From contig CAZBMD010000008.1 of assembly GCA_964493325.1 (NCBI GenBank), positions 6,559-70,558 on the forward strand: a DNA stretch of 64,000 bases, written 5' to 3'. The notes under the pieces are model-generated. The model was not told where the DNA came from. It saw only the letters and a list, made by a program, of their open reading frames with translations, and did not search any database. Position numbers and translations under genes: made by a program. The first letter of the stretch is position 1. Each line of letters opens with the position of its first letter. Below are positions 16,674-25,786 of this stretch, piece by piece. The stretch is from CAZBMD01 sp964493325. GTDB lineage: Bacteria; Babelota; Babeliae; Babelales; RVW-14.

Positions 16674-18275
16674 TTACTCAAAAATTTCATCGATTGTTTT
16701 ACGCACATCTTGAGGCGAAACAATAACACCCATATCCCGATAAAAAACATCATTATAATCTCGCGTTTTTATAATTACCGGCATAGGAACTGCATGCCCT
16801 AAAAGCAATACCTGCTGCTTCGAATCTAACGACGCCAAAATTGTTCGCAACCCAGTTGCACCGCTCACGCCAGTCAGAACTGCTTGAATATCCCGCTCAT
16901 CATTGAGGAGCGCAACAATTTTTGTACCTATTTGAGAAATAATTTCTGGGCAAATTCCTGACGGTCGCTGATCAACAACCAACAGAGCCACATAATATTT
17001 ACGCATTTCTCGAGCAATAACACCAAAAATTGTTTGCCGGGCAGCTGTGGGATTTAAAAATTTATGGGCTTCCTCGATAGTAATAACCAATTTACGAGGT
17101 TCATCAGATTTGCGCTGAGAAGCCAAATATTTTTCGGTCTTTGCTATATAAGCCTCATGTACACGGCGTGTGATAATATTTGCAACCAGCAAATAGCAGA
17201 GCATCGAAGAATGAGTCCCAAACTCCAAAACAACATGCACGCCTTTGTCTAAATACTCCATCAGCCGGTCAATCATCGATGTTGCGCCAAGCGATTTTTG
17301 TAAAAACGGAAATCGCTCAAGTCGCTTGAGCTTTCGGTACAAAGCTCCAACAGACTCTGCATGAGCTCCAATTTCTGCTGAAAATTCTTTGATAGTGCCC
17401 TCTTGTTCCAAGAGAACTTTAAGCCAATCACCTTTATATTTACTCGCAATCAAATAGGCAGCCTCAAGAGCCGTTGGGTGCAAATTAAGCTCGTCCTGAA
17501 GCGGCATAACATCTTCGACGCGAATATCCTGATATCCTATGGTCACCTCAAAATCAGGCGTGCATCCTCGTCGACGCGTTGAATCAGGGTCAAGCGAAAA
17601 AATGGCAACCTTGTGAGGGAACAACGTCTTAAGTCCTTTGACAAACATCTCACCAGCACCTTCTTTGCGCGCCTGAAAACCATATTCACTATGCATATCA
17701 AAAATAAGATTGACCGCTTTATCGCTTTTCACGAGCCCTGCAAGAATAAGGCGTGTTACAAACGTTTTACCCGTACCAGTTTTTCCAAAAATACCGTTGC
17801 TACGCTCGGTAAAAAGATTGAGGTCCAAACACACAGGGGTTGTCATATCGAGCGGACAACCAACATTAAAATATTTTTTATCCAACTCTTCATTTCCAAA
17901 AATTTCTGCAACATCTTTGCTATTAGCTTCAAATACCGGCGCAAAGTGAAATGGAATTGTTTTTACCGGCATTCTTTGTCGATTTCTATCAAGCATCAAC
18001 ATAGGCCGCAACACAACCCGGGCGTACATGTCGCGCTTGTTTAAAAGGCTTTTGAGCATAGTCTCGCCTTCAGTCGGGGGAAAAAGAAGAATATCTGGAT
18101 TGGTTACTTGGAGCTCAAGATCTGTGATTAATGAAAAAAAGGTATACTGATCACCCTGCACCGTTACAAATTTTCCGGTCTTAATCTCTTCAAGTAAACA
18201 ATGCGGATCAAGACGCATTACAAGACCTTCGACAAGAGAACCAGATAAAATATTTCCCAAACATTTTCTGCTCAT
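16674..18275 (-). CDS. HerA-type ATPase
   Basis: A 533-residue protein of the HerA/FtsK-like helicase superfamily. After a beta-barrel-type N-terminal domain (about 1-150) come Walker A GKTGTGKT (164-171), the typical DMHSEYG, Walker B with LVITIEEAHKFLNP, and VALLVVDQRPSGICPEIISQ followed by the LND motif of the family. HerA proteins are hexameric DNA translocases, often paired with the nuclease NurA; in bacteria they also occur in defence or repair roles. No NurA gene is adjacent. The start overlaps acpS by 4 bases, so it is translated from the comM-acpS-herA message. Confidence 0.85.
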   Translation of the reverse strand: MSRKCLGNILSGSLVEGLVMRLDPHCLLEEIKTGKFVTVQGDQYTFFSLITDLELQVTNPDILLFPPTEGETMLKSLLNKRDMYARVVLRPMLMLDRNRQRMPVKTIPFHFAPVFEANSKDVAEIFGNEELDKKYFNVGCPLDMTTPVCLDLNLFTERSNGIFGKTGTGKTFVTRLILAGLVKSDKAVNLIFDMHSEYGFQARKEGAGEMFVKGLKTLFPHKVAIFSLDPDSTRRRGCTPDFEVTIGYQDIRVEDVMPLQDELNLHPTALEAAYLIASKYKGDWLKVLLEQEGTIKEFSAEIGAHAESVGALYRKLKRLERFPFLQKSLGATSMIDRLMEYLDKGVHVVLEFGTHSSMLCYLLVANIITRRVHEAYIAKTEKYLASQRKSDEPRKLVITIEEAHKFLNPTAARQTIFGVIAREMRKYYVALLVVDQRPSGICPEIISQIGTKIVALLNDERDIQAVLTGVSGATGLRTILASLDSKQQVLLLGHAVPMPVIIKTRDYNDVFYRDMGVIVSPQDVRKTIDEIFE

Positions 18276-18715
18276 TCTCGCTCCTTAAAAGCTTGTACTT
18301 GACAGACAACGAATGCAACCGCGTACTCTCGTTCATGAGAAAGAGACAGTTGAACATCTATCGCAGGCAATGCTCTTTTTAATTTTTTTTCAAATGCCGC
18401 CCAGGCAACGTGCAAATACGGAACACCCCATGAACCACTTAATACCTGTACGTGGCGCGCTACAAATAACAATGTAAATTGTTGCTCTGTAGCATTCAAT
18501 TGCACAAGTAATGAGCTGAATGATTTAAAAAATGCTTCCTTGGCGGCAAAGCGACTGGCAAGTTTTTGCTTAAGATAATGCTCGCAAGAATCATCCGTTA
18601 AACACAACTGCAGTTCTCGCTCTCCAAAAACACTGGCAAGTTTTTTTGTTGGCCATGTTTCCCAATCAGAAAAACGAGCGACACTAACAATATCGGTGCC
18701 AATACCCATTATCAT
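18272..18715 (-). CDS. acpS: Holo-[acyl-carrier-protein] synthase
   Basis: A 147-residue AcpS that transfers phosphopantetheine from CoA to ACP. The N-terminal MGIGTDIVSVARF with the Mg-binding Asp, and LASRFAAKEAFFKSF with the conserved Glu, identify it; a later SLSHEREYAVAFVV corresponds to the family C-terminal SHxxxYA. It overlaps comM by 4 bases (ATGA) upstream and herA by 4 bases downstream, so the three are one tightly coupled unit. Confidence 0.92.
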   Translation of the reverse strand: MIMGIGTDIVSVARFSDWETWPTKKLASVFGERELQLCLTDDSCEHYLKQKLASRFAAKEAFFKSFSSLLVQLNATEQQFTLLFVARHVQVLSGSWGVPYLHVAWAAFEKKLKRALPAIDVQLSLSHEREYAVAFVVCQVQAFKERE

Positions 18716-20250
18716 TGCACTGAGCCCTGAAGTTTTTGATCAAGTGAACGGTAGGTAACAGCTTCTTGAATGTGCTTGCGTAAGATTGTTTCTGATTCAT
18801 CAATATCTGCAATAGTCCGAGCGATTTTAAGAATTTTATGATATCCGCGCATGCTGATATTGAGCCGGTCAAAAGCTTTTTTCATTACCTCTTCGGCGTC
18901 AGGAGCAAGCGTACAATATTTTTCAACCATATCAGACGTCATAAACGCATTACGCATCTCTCCAAAGCGAGCTTGCTGAACCTTTACAGCCTTTTCAACC
19001 TGGTGGTACAACTCCTGAGAACTTGCACTTGGCACGCCAACCGACTTTATCTCATCATAGTTTATTGCTGTCACATTGACATGCAAGTCTATGCGATCGA
19101 GCAATGGTCCTGAAATTTTTGCTAAATATTTTGAAATCTGACGCTCTCCGCACACACATGCCTTCTTTTTATCACCATAATAACCACAAGGACAGGGGTT
19201 TAAAGCAGCAATCAAAAGAAATGAAGCGGGATATTCAACGGCATAATTGGCGCGCGAAATAAGAACATGCTTATTTTCTAGCGGCTCGCGAAGCACCTCA
19301 AGTGTTGAACGCCGAAACTCGGTAAGTTCATCCAAGAATAAAATGCCCTGGTGGGCTAAACTAATTTCGCCCGGCCGCGGGTTGGACCCACCACCAACAA
19401 GGCCTGCTTGCGAAATAGTATGGTGGGGAGAGCGAAATGGCCGCTGAAGCACAAGCGCTTCTTTGCCAAGCATTCCAGCGATAGAATACACCTTGGTTGC
19501 TTCAATAATCTCGTCAAAAGTCATAGCTGGTAAAATAGTTGCAAGACGCTTTGCAAGCATTGTTTTCCCTGACCCAGGAGGGCCAATAAAAACAATATTA
19601 TGCCTGCCAGCAGCAGCAATCTGCAACGCTCGCTTTGCAAGCATCTGACCTTTAACCTGATCAAAATCAAGAATATTGTGTTGTCGCTCGGAGCACACTT
19701 GATCAAAAATACATGGCGCTGGATCAATCTTTTTTTCTCCGCGCAAATATGCAACCAATTCGACAAGGCTTTCAACGCCAATGACTTCAATACCCTTTAT
19801 CAAGCTTGCTTCTTGCATGTTTGCCTTGGGAATAATCAGCCGCTTTTTGCCATCACGCAAAGCGCCATGAGCAATAGACAAAACACCACAAACAGGCCGT
19901 ATTGCCCCATCAAGCGAAAGCTCGCCCAAAAATAGCGTCTCGTGCAAAAACACTGAAGACATTTCAACCATTTTTGACGCCTGCATAATTGCAACAGCAA
20001 TGGGAACATCAAACAAAATGTCCTGTTTTTTTAGCGTAGCTGGTGCAAGATTTACGGTAATGAGCCTTTCGGGCAACTTCATGCCGCTATTTTTAAAAGC
20101 AGCTCGAATGCGATCTTTACTCTCGTTGATAGCTTTGTCGGGTAATCCAACAATAAAAAAATGAAGCATACCCATCGAAAGATCTACTTCCACCTCAACT
20201 AAATGAGCGGTAATACCTATCGTTGTTGCTGAAAAAACTTTGGCATGCAT
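18712..20250 (-). CDS. comM: Magnesium-chelatase-like ATPase ComM/YifB
   Basis: A 512-residue ComM with a Lon-like N-terminal domain (about 1-175, including GLPDKAINESKDRIRAA and VNLAPA), Walker A GPPGSGKTMLAKRL, AAA Walker B ILFLDELTEF, and the characteristic PCPCGYYGD with the Cys-rich ACVCGERQI. ComM is a hexameric helicase that drives branch migration of incoming DNA during natural transformation. With comF and type IV pilus genes in this window it supports DNA uptake. The ATG at 20250 has no clear Shine-Dalgarno. Confidence 0.95.
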   Translation of the reverse strand: MHAKVFSATTIGITAHLVEVEVDLSMGMLHFFIVGLPDKAINESKDRIRAAFKNSGMKLPERLITVNLAPATLKKQDILFDVPIAVAIMQASKMVEMSSVFLHETLFLGELSLDGAIRPVCGVLSIAHGALRDGKKRLIIPKANMQEASLIKGIEVIGVESLVELVAYLRGEKKIDPAPCIFDQVCSERQHNILDFDQVKGQMLAKRALQIAAAGRHNIVFIGPPGSGKTMLAKRLATILPAMTFDEIIEATKVYSIAGMLGKEALVLQRPFRSPHHTISQAGLVGGGSNPRPGEISLAHQGILFLDELTEFRRSTLEVLREPLENKHVLISRANYAVEYPASFLLIAALNPCPCGYYGDKKKACVCGERQISKYLAKISGPLLDRIDLHVNVTAINYDEIKSVGVPSASSQELYHQVEKAVKVQQARFGEMRNAFMTSDMVEKYCTLAPDAEEVMKKAFDRLNISMRGYHKILKIARTIADIDESETILRKHIQEAVTYRSLDQKLQGSVQ

Positions 20251-20397
20251 GATTTAATTTTTCAGATATAAACCCATAAATAAAGTAAAAACTTAATACA
20301 ATGCAAGGTTATATCATTATTTTTTCTTATTGAGAAGAAAAAATTTTTCAAAGAATTAATTTATAAAATTAAGAAAGATGCGTTCTTTGGATTTTTA

Positions 20398-22113
20398 TCA
20401 CACAACAGTCGGCGTAATAAAAATCAAAATTTGCTTATCAACAAGCATCTTCCGCTTGCCTTTAAAAAACCAACCGACAACAGGAATTTCTTGTAAAATA
20501 GGAACTCCAGATTCTGAGGTTTCTTTTGAGTTAGTAATCAATCCACCGATCAGCGTTGTCTGGCCACTCTTGAGTAGAACGCGACTCTTTGATCGTGAAG
20601 TCTCGATGGTATAATTCAACAGGCCTCGCGTAGACGATGATCCACCAAACACTCCTCCGCTGTCCGCAACAACTGATTGACGAGCGACTGAAGAGTTTTC
20701 AACAAAGACATCAAGAAACACTGATTTTTTATCAGGCGAAACAACCGGAACAACTTTAATTCTCATCCCAACATCTTTGTATTGCGTTGTTGTAACATTG
20801 GTCAACTTACCTTCGATGGTTTCATCAACACGTGTTTCTTGGGGCAACTGCTGTCCAACTAGAATTTCTGCAGACTCTTCACTATTCACCAGAAGACAAG
20901 GTTTGAGAATTGTTTTAATTTCACTTCTATTTTCTGCCGCATTCAATAAAAGATTGAGACGCTTGGTGCTCAAATCTTGATTACCAAAAACAATCGGAAT
21001 ATTAATCCCATTTTTGGCCACAACTCCAGCCGGCATCAAATTAAGAGACCATCCGATTAAATTTTTAAAAAGATCATGACTTGCCGTATCAGCAGCTGTG
21101 GTGATGGGCCCAAGACCTACAAAATCAGTATGATTAACGCTTGCCCGCCTGTTATACACGCCTGACCATTCAAGACCAAACGATTCCTCAAAATCTTTGC
21201 TTGCAATGACAACGCGCGCGTCAATACGAATCTGCGCCATCTCTTGATCGATCTCGCGCAAGCAACTACGAAAATCTTCGATATGCTGATGCCGACCCCT
21301 GAAAAATATTTTTTTACTTGCATCATCAAACATTAAGTAGACGCCTTTTTCTCCTCCGACACCAACAATCCCCTGCCATAATTTTTCAAGACGTGCTTTA
21401 AATTGAGCATCCCATTTGGCATGATACATAGTCTCTATACACTGTAGAAAATCGCTTTGCTCCAGCTGCCCAACTGCATCTTTTAAAAGCTCTAGTGCAA
21501 CGGGCAAAGCAACTACCCGCCAAACACCTAAATGACGAACAAGCGCAAAACGTGGCACATGACTGGTCAGCAAAATATGTAACGCAGCGCCCACGGTAAC
21601 ATCTTTTATTTCAAGGTTTTTTACTCGACCATCAACATCACCATCTACCACACATTCAATGCCAGCAAGTTTACTTACCAACAAAATTGCATCGCGAATG
21701 CTGGTGTCTTTAAATTTGCATGTTATGTTTTTTACTTGCAGCTCGGGACTTGCAAACTGCTCTTCAAGGATACGATGCTGGTATGATGAAATAGTCGATG
21801 ATGAAGAAGTAGCAGGCGCCGCTCCAATTTTTTTTGATTTTTTTGCAGGCTTGGCCTTTTTCTCTTTTGTCTTTTTTCTTTTTTTATTATTTTTCTTTTT
21901 ATTTTGCTTGGCAAGAGCCTTGGCAACCAATGCCTGAATTTTTTTAATCGACTTATCTTCATGTTCGAGACGTTCTTGAGCAAGCAGATTTGTCGCTGAA
22001 GGTGGAATATTCTCAACTTCTGATCGCACTGGCAGATGATCTAACCCTTGAATTTCAGACCCAAGTTTACTACTCAGACAAAGCATCATCAGAGCACACC
22101 ATACATGCTGCAT
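20398..22113 (-). CDS. pilQ: Type IV pilus secretin PilQ-like
   Basis: A 571-residue protein from the ATG at 22113 with GAGAGGGG upstream. A signal peptide is followed by a very Lys-rich linker (about 70-105, KKNNKKRKKTKEKK). Next come an STN/N0-type domain (CKFKDTSIRDAILLVSKLAG) and an N1-like region. From about residue 300 runs the secretin core: IDARVVIASKDFEESFGLEW, VNSEESAEILVGQQLP, and RVLLKSGQTTLIGGLI followed by PILQEIPVVGWFFKGKR and the terminal ILIFITPTVV. Secretins form the outer membrane pore for pili or type II secretion; pilO, pilP and pilB next to it favour a pilus. The basic linker is unusual. Confidence 0.88.
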   Translation of the reverse strand: MQHVWCALMMLCLSSKLGSEIQGLDHLPVRSEVENIPPSATNLLAQERLEHEDKSIKKIQALVAKALAKQNKKKNNKKRKKTKEKKAKPAKKSKKIGAAPATSSSSTISSYQHRILEEQFASPELQVKNITCKFKDTSIRDAILLVSKLAGIECVVDGDVDGRVKNLEIKDVTVGAALHILLTSHVPRFALVRHLGVWRVVALPVALELLKDAVGQLEQSDFLQCIETMYHAKWDAQFKARLEKLWQGIVGVGGEKGVYLMFDDASKKIFFRGRHQHIEDFRSCLREIDQEMAQIRIDARVVIASKDFEESFGLEWSGVYNRRASVNHTDFVGLGPITTAADTASHDLFKNLIGWSLNLMPAGVVAKNGINIPIVFGNQDLSTKRLNLLLNAAENRSEIKTILKPCLLVNSEESAEILVGQQLPQETRVDETIEGKLTNVTTTQYKDVGMRIKVVPVVSPDKKSVFLDVFVENSSVARQSVVADSGGVFGGSSSTRGLLNYTIETSRSKSRVLLKSGQTTLIGGLITNSKETSESGVPILQEIPVVGWFFKGKRKMLVDKQILIFITPTVV

Positions 22114-22138
22114 CACGCTTCCCCTCTCATGCAAAATA

Positions 22139-22435
22139 TTAAAAATTCAGAAAAGTTTGTTTCTTCCCTCTGACAAGCGTAACACTATTTTCATCAATCT
22201 GCTGAACAACAAAAAGCCCTATTGAATCACCAATTGCGACTACCTGCAACGCTTTGCCATGCTCAATGAGCGCACACAAACGTTTGCCCTGCTTAACCAA
22301 TCCTTTAAGTTTCAGTCGTTTATTTACCGCCTTTTTCTTGTTTTTTGCAGGAAGCGTAAAAGGATCCCGTTCAACCGGAAGGCAGGACAAGTCATAACTC
22401 AAGACTAAAAATACGATTACAACTGCAATCTTCAC
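22139..22435 (-). CDS. Short PilP-like protein
   Basis: A 98-residue exported protein: a hydrophobic N-terminus (ending DLSC) followed by VERDPFTLP, the RDPF motif seen before the small beta domain in PilP and related type II proteins. The rest, LKLKGLVKQGKRLCALIEHGKALQVVAIGDSIGLFVVQQI, fits the PilP beta domain that contacts the secretin. It is shorter than usual PilP (about 170) and lacks the long linker. It overlaps pilO by 4 bases, and 25 bases separate it from pilQ. The assignment rests mostly on context and the RDPF motif. Confidence 0.65.
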   Translation of the reverse strand: MKIAVVIVFLVLSYDLSCLPVERDPFTLPAKNKKKAVNKRLKLKGLVKQGKRLCALIEHGKALQVVAIGDSIGLFVVQQIDENSVTLVRGKKQTFLNF

Positions 22436-23007
22436 GCCGCAGCCTCATTTGATAAAAATATTTTGAGCTGCGCATTCAAACACAATCTCTTGCGCTCATC
22501 TTTGTGCAAAGCAATTTTTTTGAAAAGACAAATATGAAGCGTGGGTACTAATGACAAAAAAGCATGAACTTTTTTGAATGAGCCCCGAGCACAAACATCC
22601 ACTACCGCACTTTTGTAGTTTTTTTTTATTTTTATTTTTTCAAACACCGGTTTGATATCAACGCAAACAAGGCCAACTTTTTGCATGCTCTCAACAAGCG
22701 TATTCAGCGAACCTTGAAGTGTTGATCCGGGAGCAACAAATGTTGCAAGCTCGTGAGCAAGGTGGCGTTGCTCGCTCAGATACAATGAACTTTTTTTTAT
22801 TTTTTCAGCCAAAATATTCTGCTGGAAAGATAAGTTTTGAGACACGCGACGTTCTTCTCGTGCTTGATTGCACAGAGGAATACAATGAAAATTCCACCAC
22901 GCAAGACCAAAGCTAGCAATCACACCCGATAAAAAAAGCCCAACCACCCTGCTCGACAAAGCGTGGGTGATTGGGGAAAATTTACCATGCGCTAACTGAA
23001 ATGACAT
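22432..23007 (-). CDS. PilO-like inner membrane protein
   Basis: A 191-residue protein with one membrane segment (about 21-42, VVGLFLSGVIASFGLAWW), a coiled-coil region (about 48-80) and a C-terminal alpha/beta domain. This bitopic layout, the size and the position between pilB and pilP match PilO, which couples inner and outer membrane subcomplexes of the pilus. Sequence resemblance is weak. PilM and PilN are not present next to it. The stop overlaps the start of the PilP-like gene. Confidence 0.6.
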   Translation of the reverse strand: MSFQLAHGKFSPITHALSSRVVGLFLSGVIASFGLAWWNFHCIPLCNQAREERRVSQNLSFQQNILAEKIKKSSLYLSEQRHLAHELATFVAPGSTLQGSLNTLVESMQKVGLVCVDIKPVFEKIKIKKNYKSAVVDVCARGSFKKVHAFLSLVPTLHICLFKKIALHKDERKRLCLNAQLKIFLSNEAAA

Positions 23008-23036
23008 AATGCAGCCTTATTTATTTAAGCTACAAT

Positions 23037-24749
23037 CTACTCAACAACTTCTTCTACATAGGCCACAGAAAGAACTTCTTCTATAGTTGTCATGCCTGAT
23101 TTAATACTACGCACGCCATCATAGCCAAGGAGCGTCATACCCGACGCAAGTGCAGCTTGCTTAATAACCGAAACGTCAACTCGTTGAACAATCAAGCGAG
23201 CAATTTCTTCGGTAACTTCCATCACTTCAAAAATTGGAATTCGACCTCGATACCCCGTCTCTAAGCATTCATCGCAACCTACCGATTTGTAGAAAGTAAT
23301 CTCTTTTGCTTCATTTTCAGTAAGCCCTATACGCCTGACAAGCTCCACTGGAGGAGTATACGCTGCCTTGCATTTTTGACACAAGCGCCTGATAAGCCTC
23401 TGAGAAATAACGCAAATCAATGATGATGCAATCAAAAAAGGTTCAATTCCCATATCGATAAGTCGAGTCACTGTTGCTGGAGCACTGTTTGTATGAATGG
23501 TACTCAATACCAAGTGACCGGTAAGCGATGCTTGTGTTGCAATTTGAGCAGTTTCGGCATCTCGAATTTCTCCTATCAGTACAATGTCAGGATCTTGTCG
23601 TAAAATAGAACGAAGCGCTCCTGCAAAAGTCAGTCCTACTTTTTCATGAACTTGAACCTGACTTACCCCATTCATGGTATATTCCACAGGATCTTCTACC
23701 GTAATAATAGTAACATCTGGTTGATTGAGACGGTTAAGAATTGAGTACAAAGTTGTCGTTTTTCCTGAACCGGTTGGACCGCTAACAAGAATAATACCGT
23801 TGGGCCGCTCTATAATTTTTCTCAACCGCTCAAGATCTTTGGGGCTTAAGTTTATTTTATCAAAATCGACAACCCCTTTTGTTTTATCCAAAATACGCAT
23901 CACCACACGCTCTCCAAAATTTGAAGGCAGAATGGAAATACGAAGATCAATTGCTTTATCGGCAACTTTTATTTGGATTCTTCCATCTTGAGGAATTCGT
24001 TTTTCGGCAATATTCAAATGAGACATAATTTTGATACGCGAAACAATAGCCCCCTGATAGCGCTTTGGAGGAATGACTCGTTGATACATGTTCCCATCAA
24101 CTCGATAGCGTACGCGAAGTTCTTTTTCAAATGGTTCAATGTGAATATCAGAAGCACCTTCTTTGACAGCTTGAAAAATGAGGTGATTAACAAGCTTAAC
24201 GATTGGAGCATCGTTCGCCATCTCCATGATGTCTTTTTCTTCAAAGCCTTCAGATCCAAAACTCAGTTCACCGCTCTCATCTTCGCCCTGCAGCTCAGCC
24301 ATCATCTCTTTGCTGGTCTCCAGAGGATAGTACTTGTTTATCGCATCACTGATAACAGCATCGGTGGATACTGCATAACCAGCCTCCCCTCCCATGAGTA
24401 AAACAAGGTCATCCAGTGGCTGAAGATCTCGAGGATTTGCTGTCACAATAATCTTTTGTCCCTCAAAAACAATTGGAATAACAAGATGTTGACGCAAAAA
24501 CTTAAGAGGCACTTTGCCCAGAAGAGACATATCCGCCATTTGCTCGGTAATTTTTTCAATAAAAGGAACTGAAACTTGCTGAGCAAGGGCCTGAGCTAGA
24601 TCATTTTTGGTTATCAGTTTGCGCTCGAGTAACTCAGCGCCCAACATTTTTCCACTGACTTTTTGCTCTTCAAGACATTCCTGCAACTGATCTGATGAAA
24701 TAATACGAAGATCAATAAATATTTCACCCAGTTTTTTTCTTAGCATCAT
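23037..24749 (-). CDS. pilB: Type IV pilus extension ATPase PilB
   Basis: A 570-residue GspE/PilB family motor. The N-terminal GspE-N domain (about 1-150) starts LGEIFIDLRIISSDQLQ. The ATPase core has ASDIHIEP, Walker A SGPTGSGKT (323-331), the Asp box ITVEDPVEY, Walker B ILRQDPDIVLIGEIRD and the His box THLVLSTIHTN-like segment (TGHLVLSTIHTN). A tetracysteine zinc site, LCQKCK and CDEC, is present. PilB powers pilus assembly from the cytoplasm. AGGGAG precedes the ATG. It is the first gene of the pilB-pilO-pilP-pilQ run; pilC and pilT are not seen here. Confidence 0.95.
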   Translation of the reverse strand: MMLRKKLGEIFIDLRIISSDQLQECLEEQKVSGKMLGAELLERKLITKNDLAQALAQQVSVPFIEKITEQMADMSLLGKVPLKFLRQHLVIPIVFEGQKIIVTANPRDLQPLDDLVLLMGGEAGYAVSTDAVISDAINKYYPLETSKEMMAELQGEDESGELSFGSEGFEEKDIMEMANDAPIVKLVNHLIFQAVKEGASDIHIEPFEKELRVRYRVDGNMYQRVIPPKRYQGAIVSRIKIMSHLNIAEKRIPQDGRIQIKVADKAIDLRISILPSNFGERVVMRILDKTKGVVDFDKINLSPKDLERLRKIIERPNGIILVSGPTGSGKTTTLYSILNRLNQPDVTIITVEDPVEYTMNGVSQVQVHEKVGLTFAGALRSILRQDPDIVLIGEIRDAETAQIATQASLTGHLVLSTIHTNSAPATVTRLIDMGIEPFLIASSLICVISQRLIRRLCQKCKAAYTPPVELVRRIGLTENEAKEITFYKSVGCDECLETGYRGRIPIFEVMEVTEEIARLIVQRVDVSVIKQAALASGMTLLGYDGVRSIKSGMTTIEEVLSVAYVEEVVE

Positions 24750-24824
24750 GCGCTCCCTTGTTACTCGATAGATTCTCGGATTAAAATATCAGAGAGACCC
24801 TATACCCACAATGATTTATAGAAA

Positions 24825-24855
24825 CAAAAAGAGCCTTGGCTTTCCAAGGCTCTTT
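24825..24855 (-). terminator. Terminator after the Pal-like lipoprotein gene
   Basis: A 12-bp stem (24828-24839 with 24844-24855) with a 4-base loop; on the minus strand it runs into TTTTTG. It lies 26 bases beyond the pal stop and separates it from pilB. Confidence 0.9.
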
Positions 24856-24880
24856 AACTTTTGAAAATAAGAATTCAAAT

Positions 24881-25588
24881 TTAATTTATAATAATCTCAG
24901 CTCTTCGATTAGGAGCAAGGTCCTTTACAAGGCCAGCGCGATCTGTCTTATCTGACCATGCAATAGGCATCTCATTGCCATATCCAACAGTTTTAATACG
25001 TGATGCAGGAACCCCGCTACGCACCATTTCATTTTTTATAGCTTCAGCTCTTCTTTGCGAAAGGGCCATATTGTAGCTCTCTGAGCCAATTTGGCAACAG
25101 TGACCTTGAACCACAATTTGCTTACCACTGCTTGCAGCTATACGAGCAATTTGAACATCTTCTTCAACAATGCCGCGCTGATCAGGCTTTATGTCATTTT
25201 TATTGAAGTCAAAATGTACAGTTTTAAAAACCTTATCTTCATCAAGACCAAGGTCCTGCAAATCCATAACATCATTCATCGAAGCTACAGCAATATCCTC
25301 GTCATCAATTAAAGCGCCAATATCATTTGTTAAATCGACCGAAGCAACCATGTTTTCTTGGTTTTCATCATCAACAAAAGCAAAATCAGCAACTGCTTCA
25401 TCATCAAAAAGTCTCTCTGTTTCTTCTCGATATTCTGGAATATCAGCCCCAAAATCGGCGCTCGAAACAAGCTTACCAGAGGTTTTTGGCTTACTGAGCG
25501 ATACTTCAGACTCATGTGATACTTTCTTTTTACCACAACCGGCTACAAAGAGAACCAAAACAACACTGAGTAATCCGAGCTTTTTCAT
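24881..25588 (-). CDS. pal: Peptidoglycan-associated OmpA-type lipoprotein
   Basis: A 235-residue lipoprotein from the ATG at 25588 with AAGGAG 8 bases upstream. The lipobox FVAGC gives lipidated Cys18. An acidic, low-complexity spacer (about 25-120) leads to an OmpA-like domain with VHFDFNKNDIKPDQ, VQGHCCQIGSESYNMALSQRRAEAIKNEM, and the final APNRRAEI. The domain binds diaminopimelate in peptidoglycan; Pal tethers the outer membrane to the wall. The spacer is longer than in typical Pal, and no tolB lies adjacent, so it could also be another OmpA-type lipoprotein. Confidence 0.85.
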   Translation of the reverse strand: MKKLGLLSVVLVLFVAGCGKKKVSHESEVSLSKPKTSGKLVSSADFGADIPEYREETERLFDDEAVADFAFVDDENQENMVASVDLTNDIGALIDDEDIAVASMNDVMDLQDLGLDEDKVFKTVHFDFNKNDIKPDQRGIVEEDVQIARIAASSGKQIVVQGHCCQIGSESYNMALSQRRAEAIKNEMVRSGVPASRIKTVGYGNEMPIAWSDKTDRAGLVKDLAPNRRAEIIIN

Positions 25589-25786
25589 AAACTTTCTCCT
25601 TACCACAACCAGCTTTTTGCTATTAACTCACTTAATTCGAATACATTTTCAAGATTCGATGATACATTACCATAAAGTAGTCAATTTTCCTACTCATAAT
25701 TTACGATATTGAGTATAATAAAAATCATACGCAATTTTTTTGAAAAATCTACTATTCGATAGTGCATACAACCAAGAGGCAAAAGC

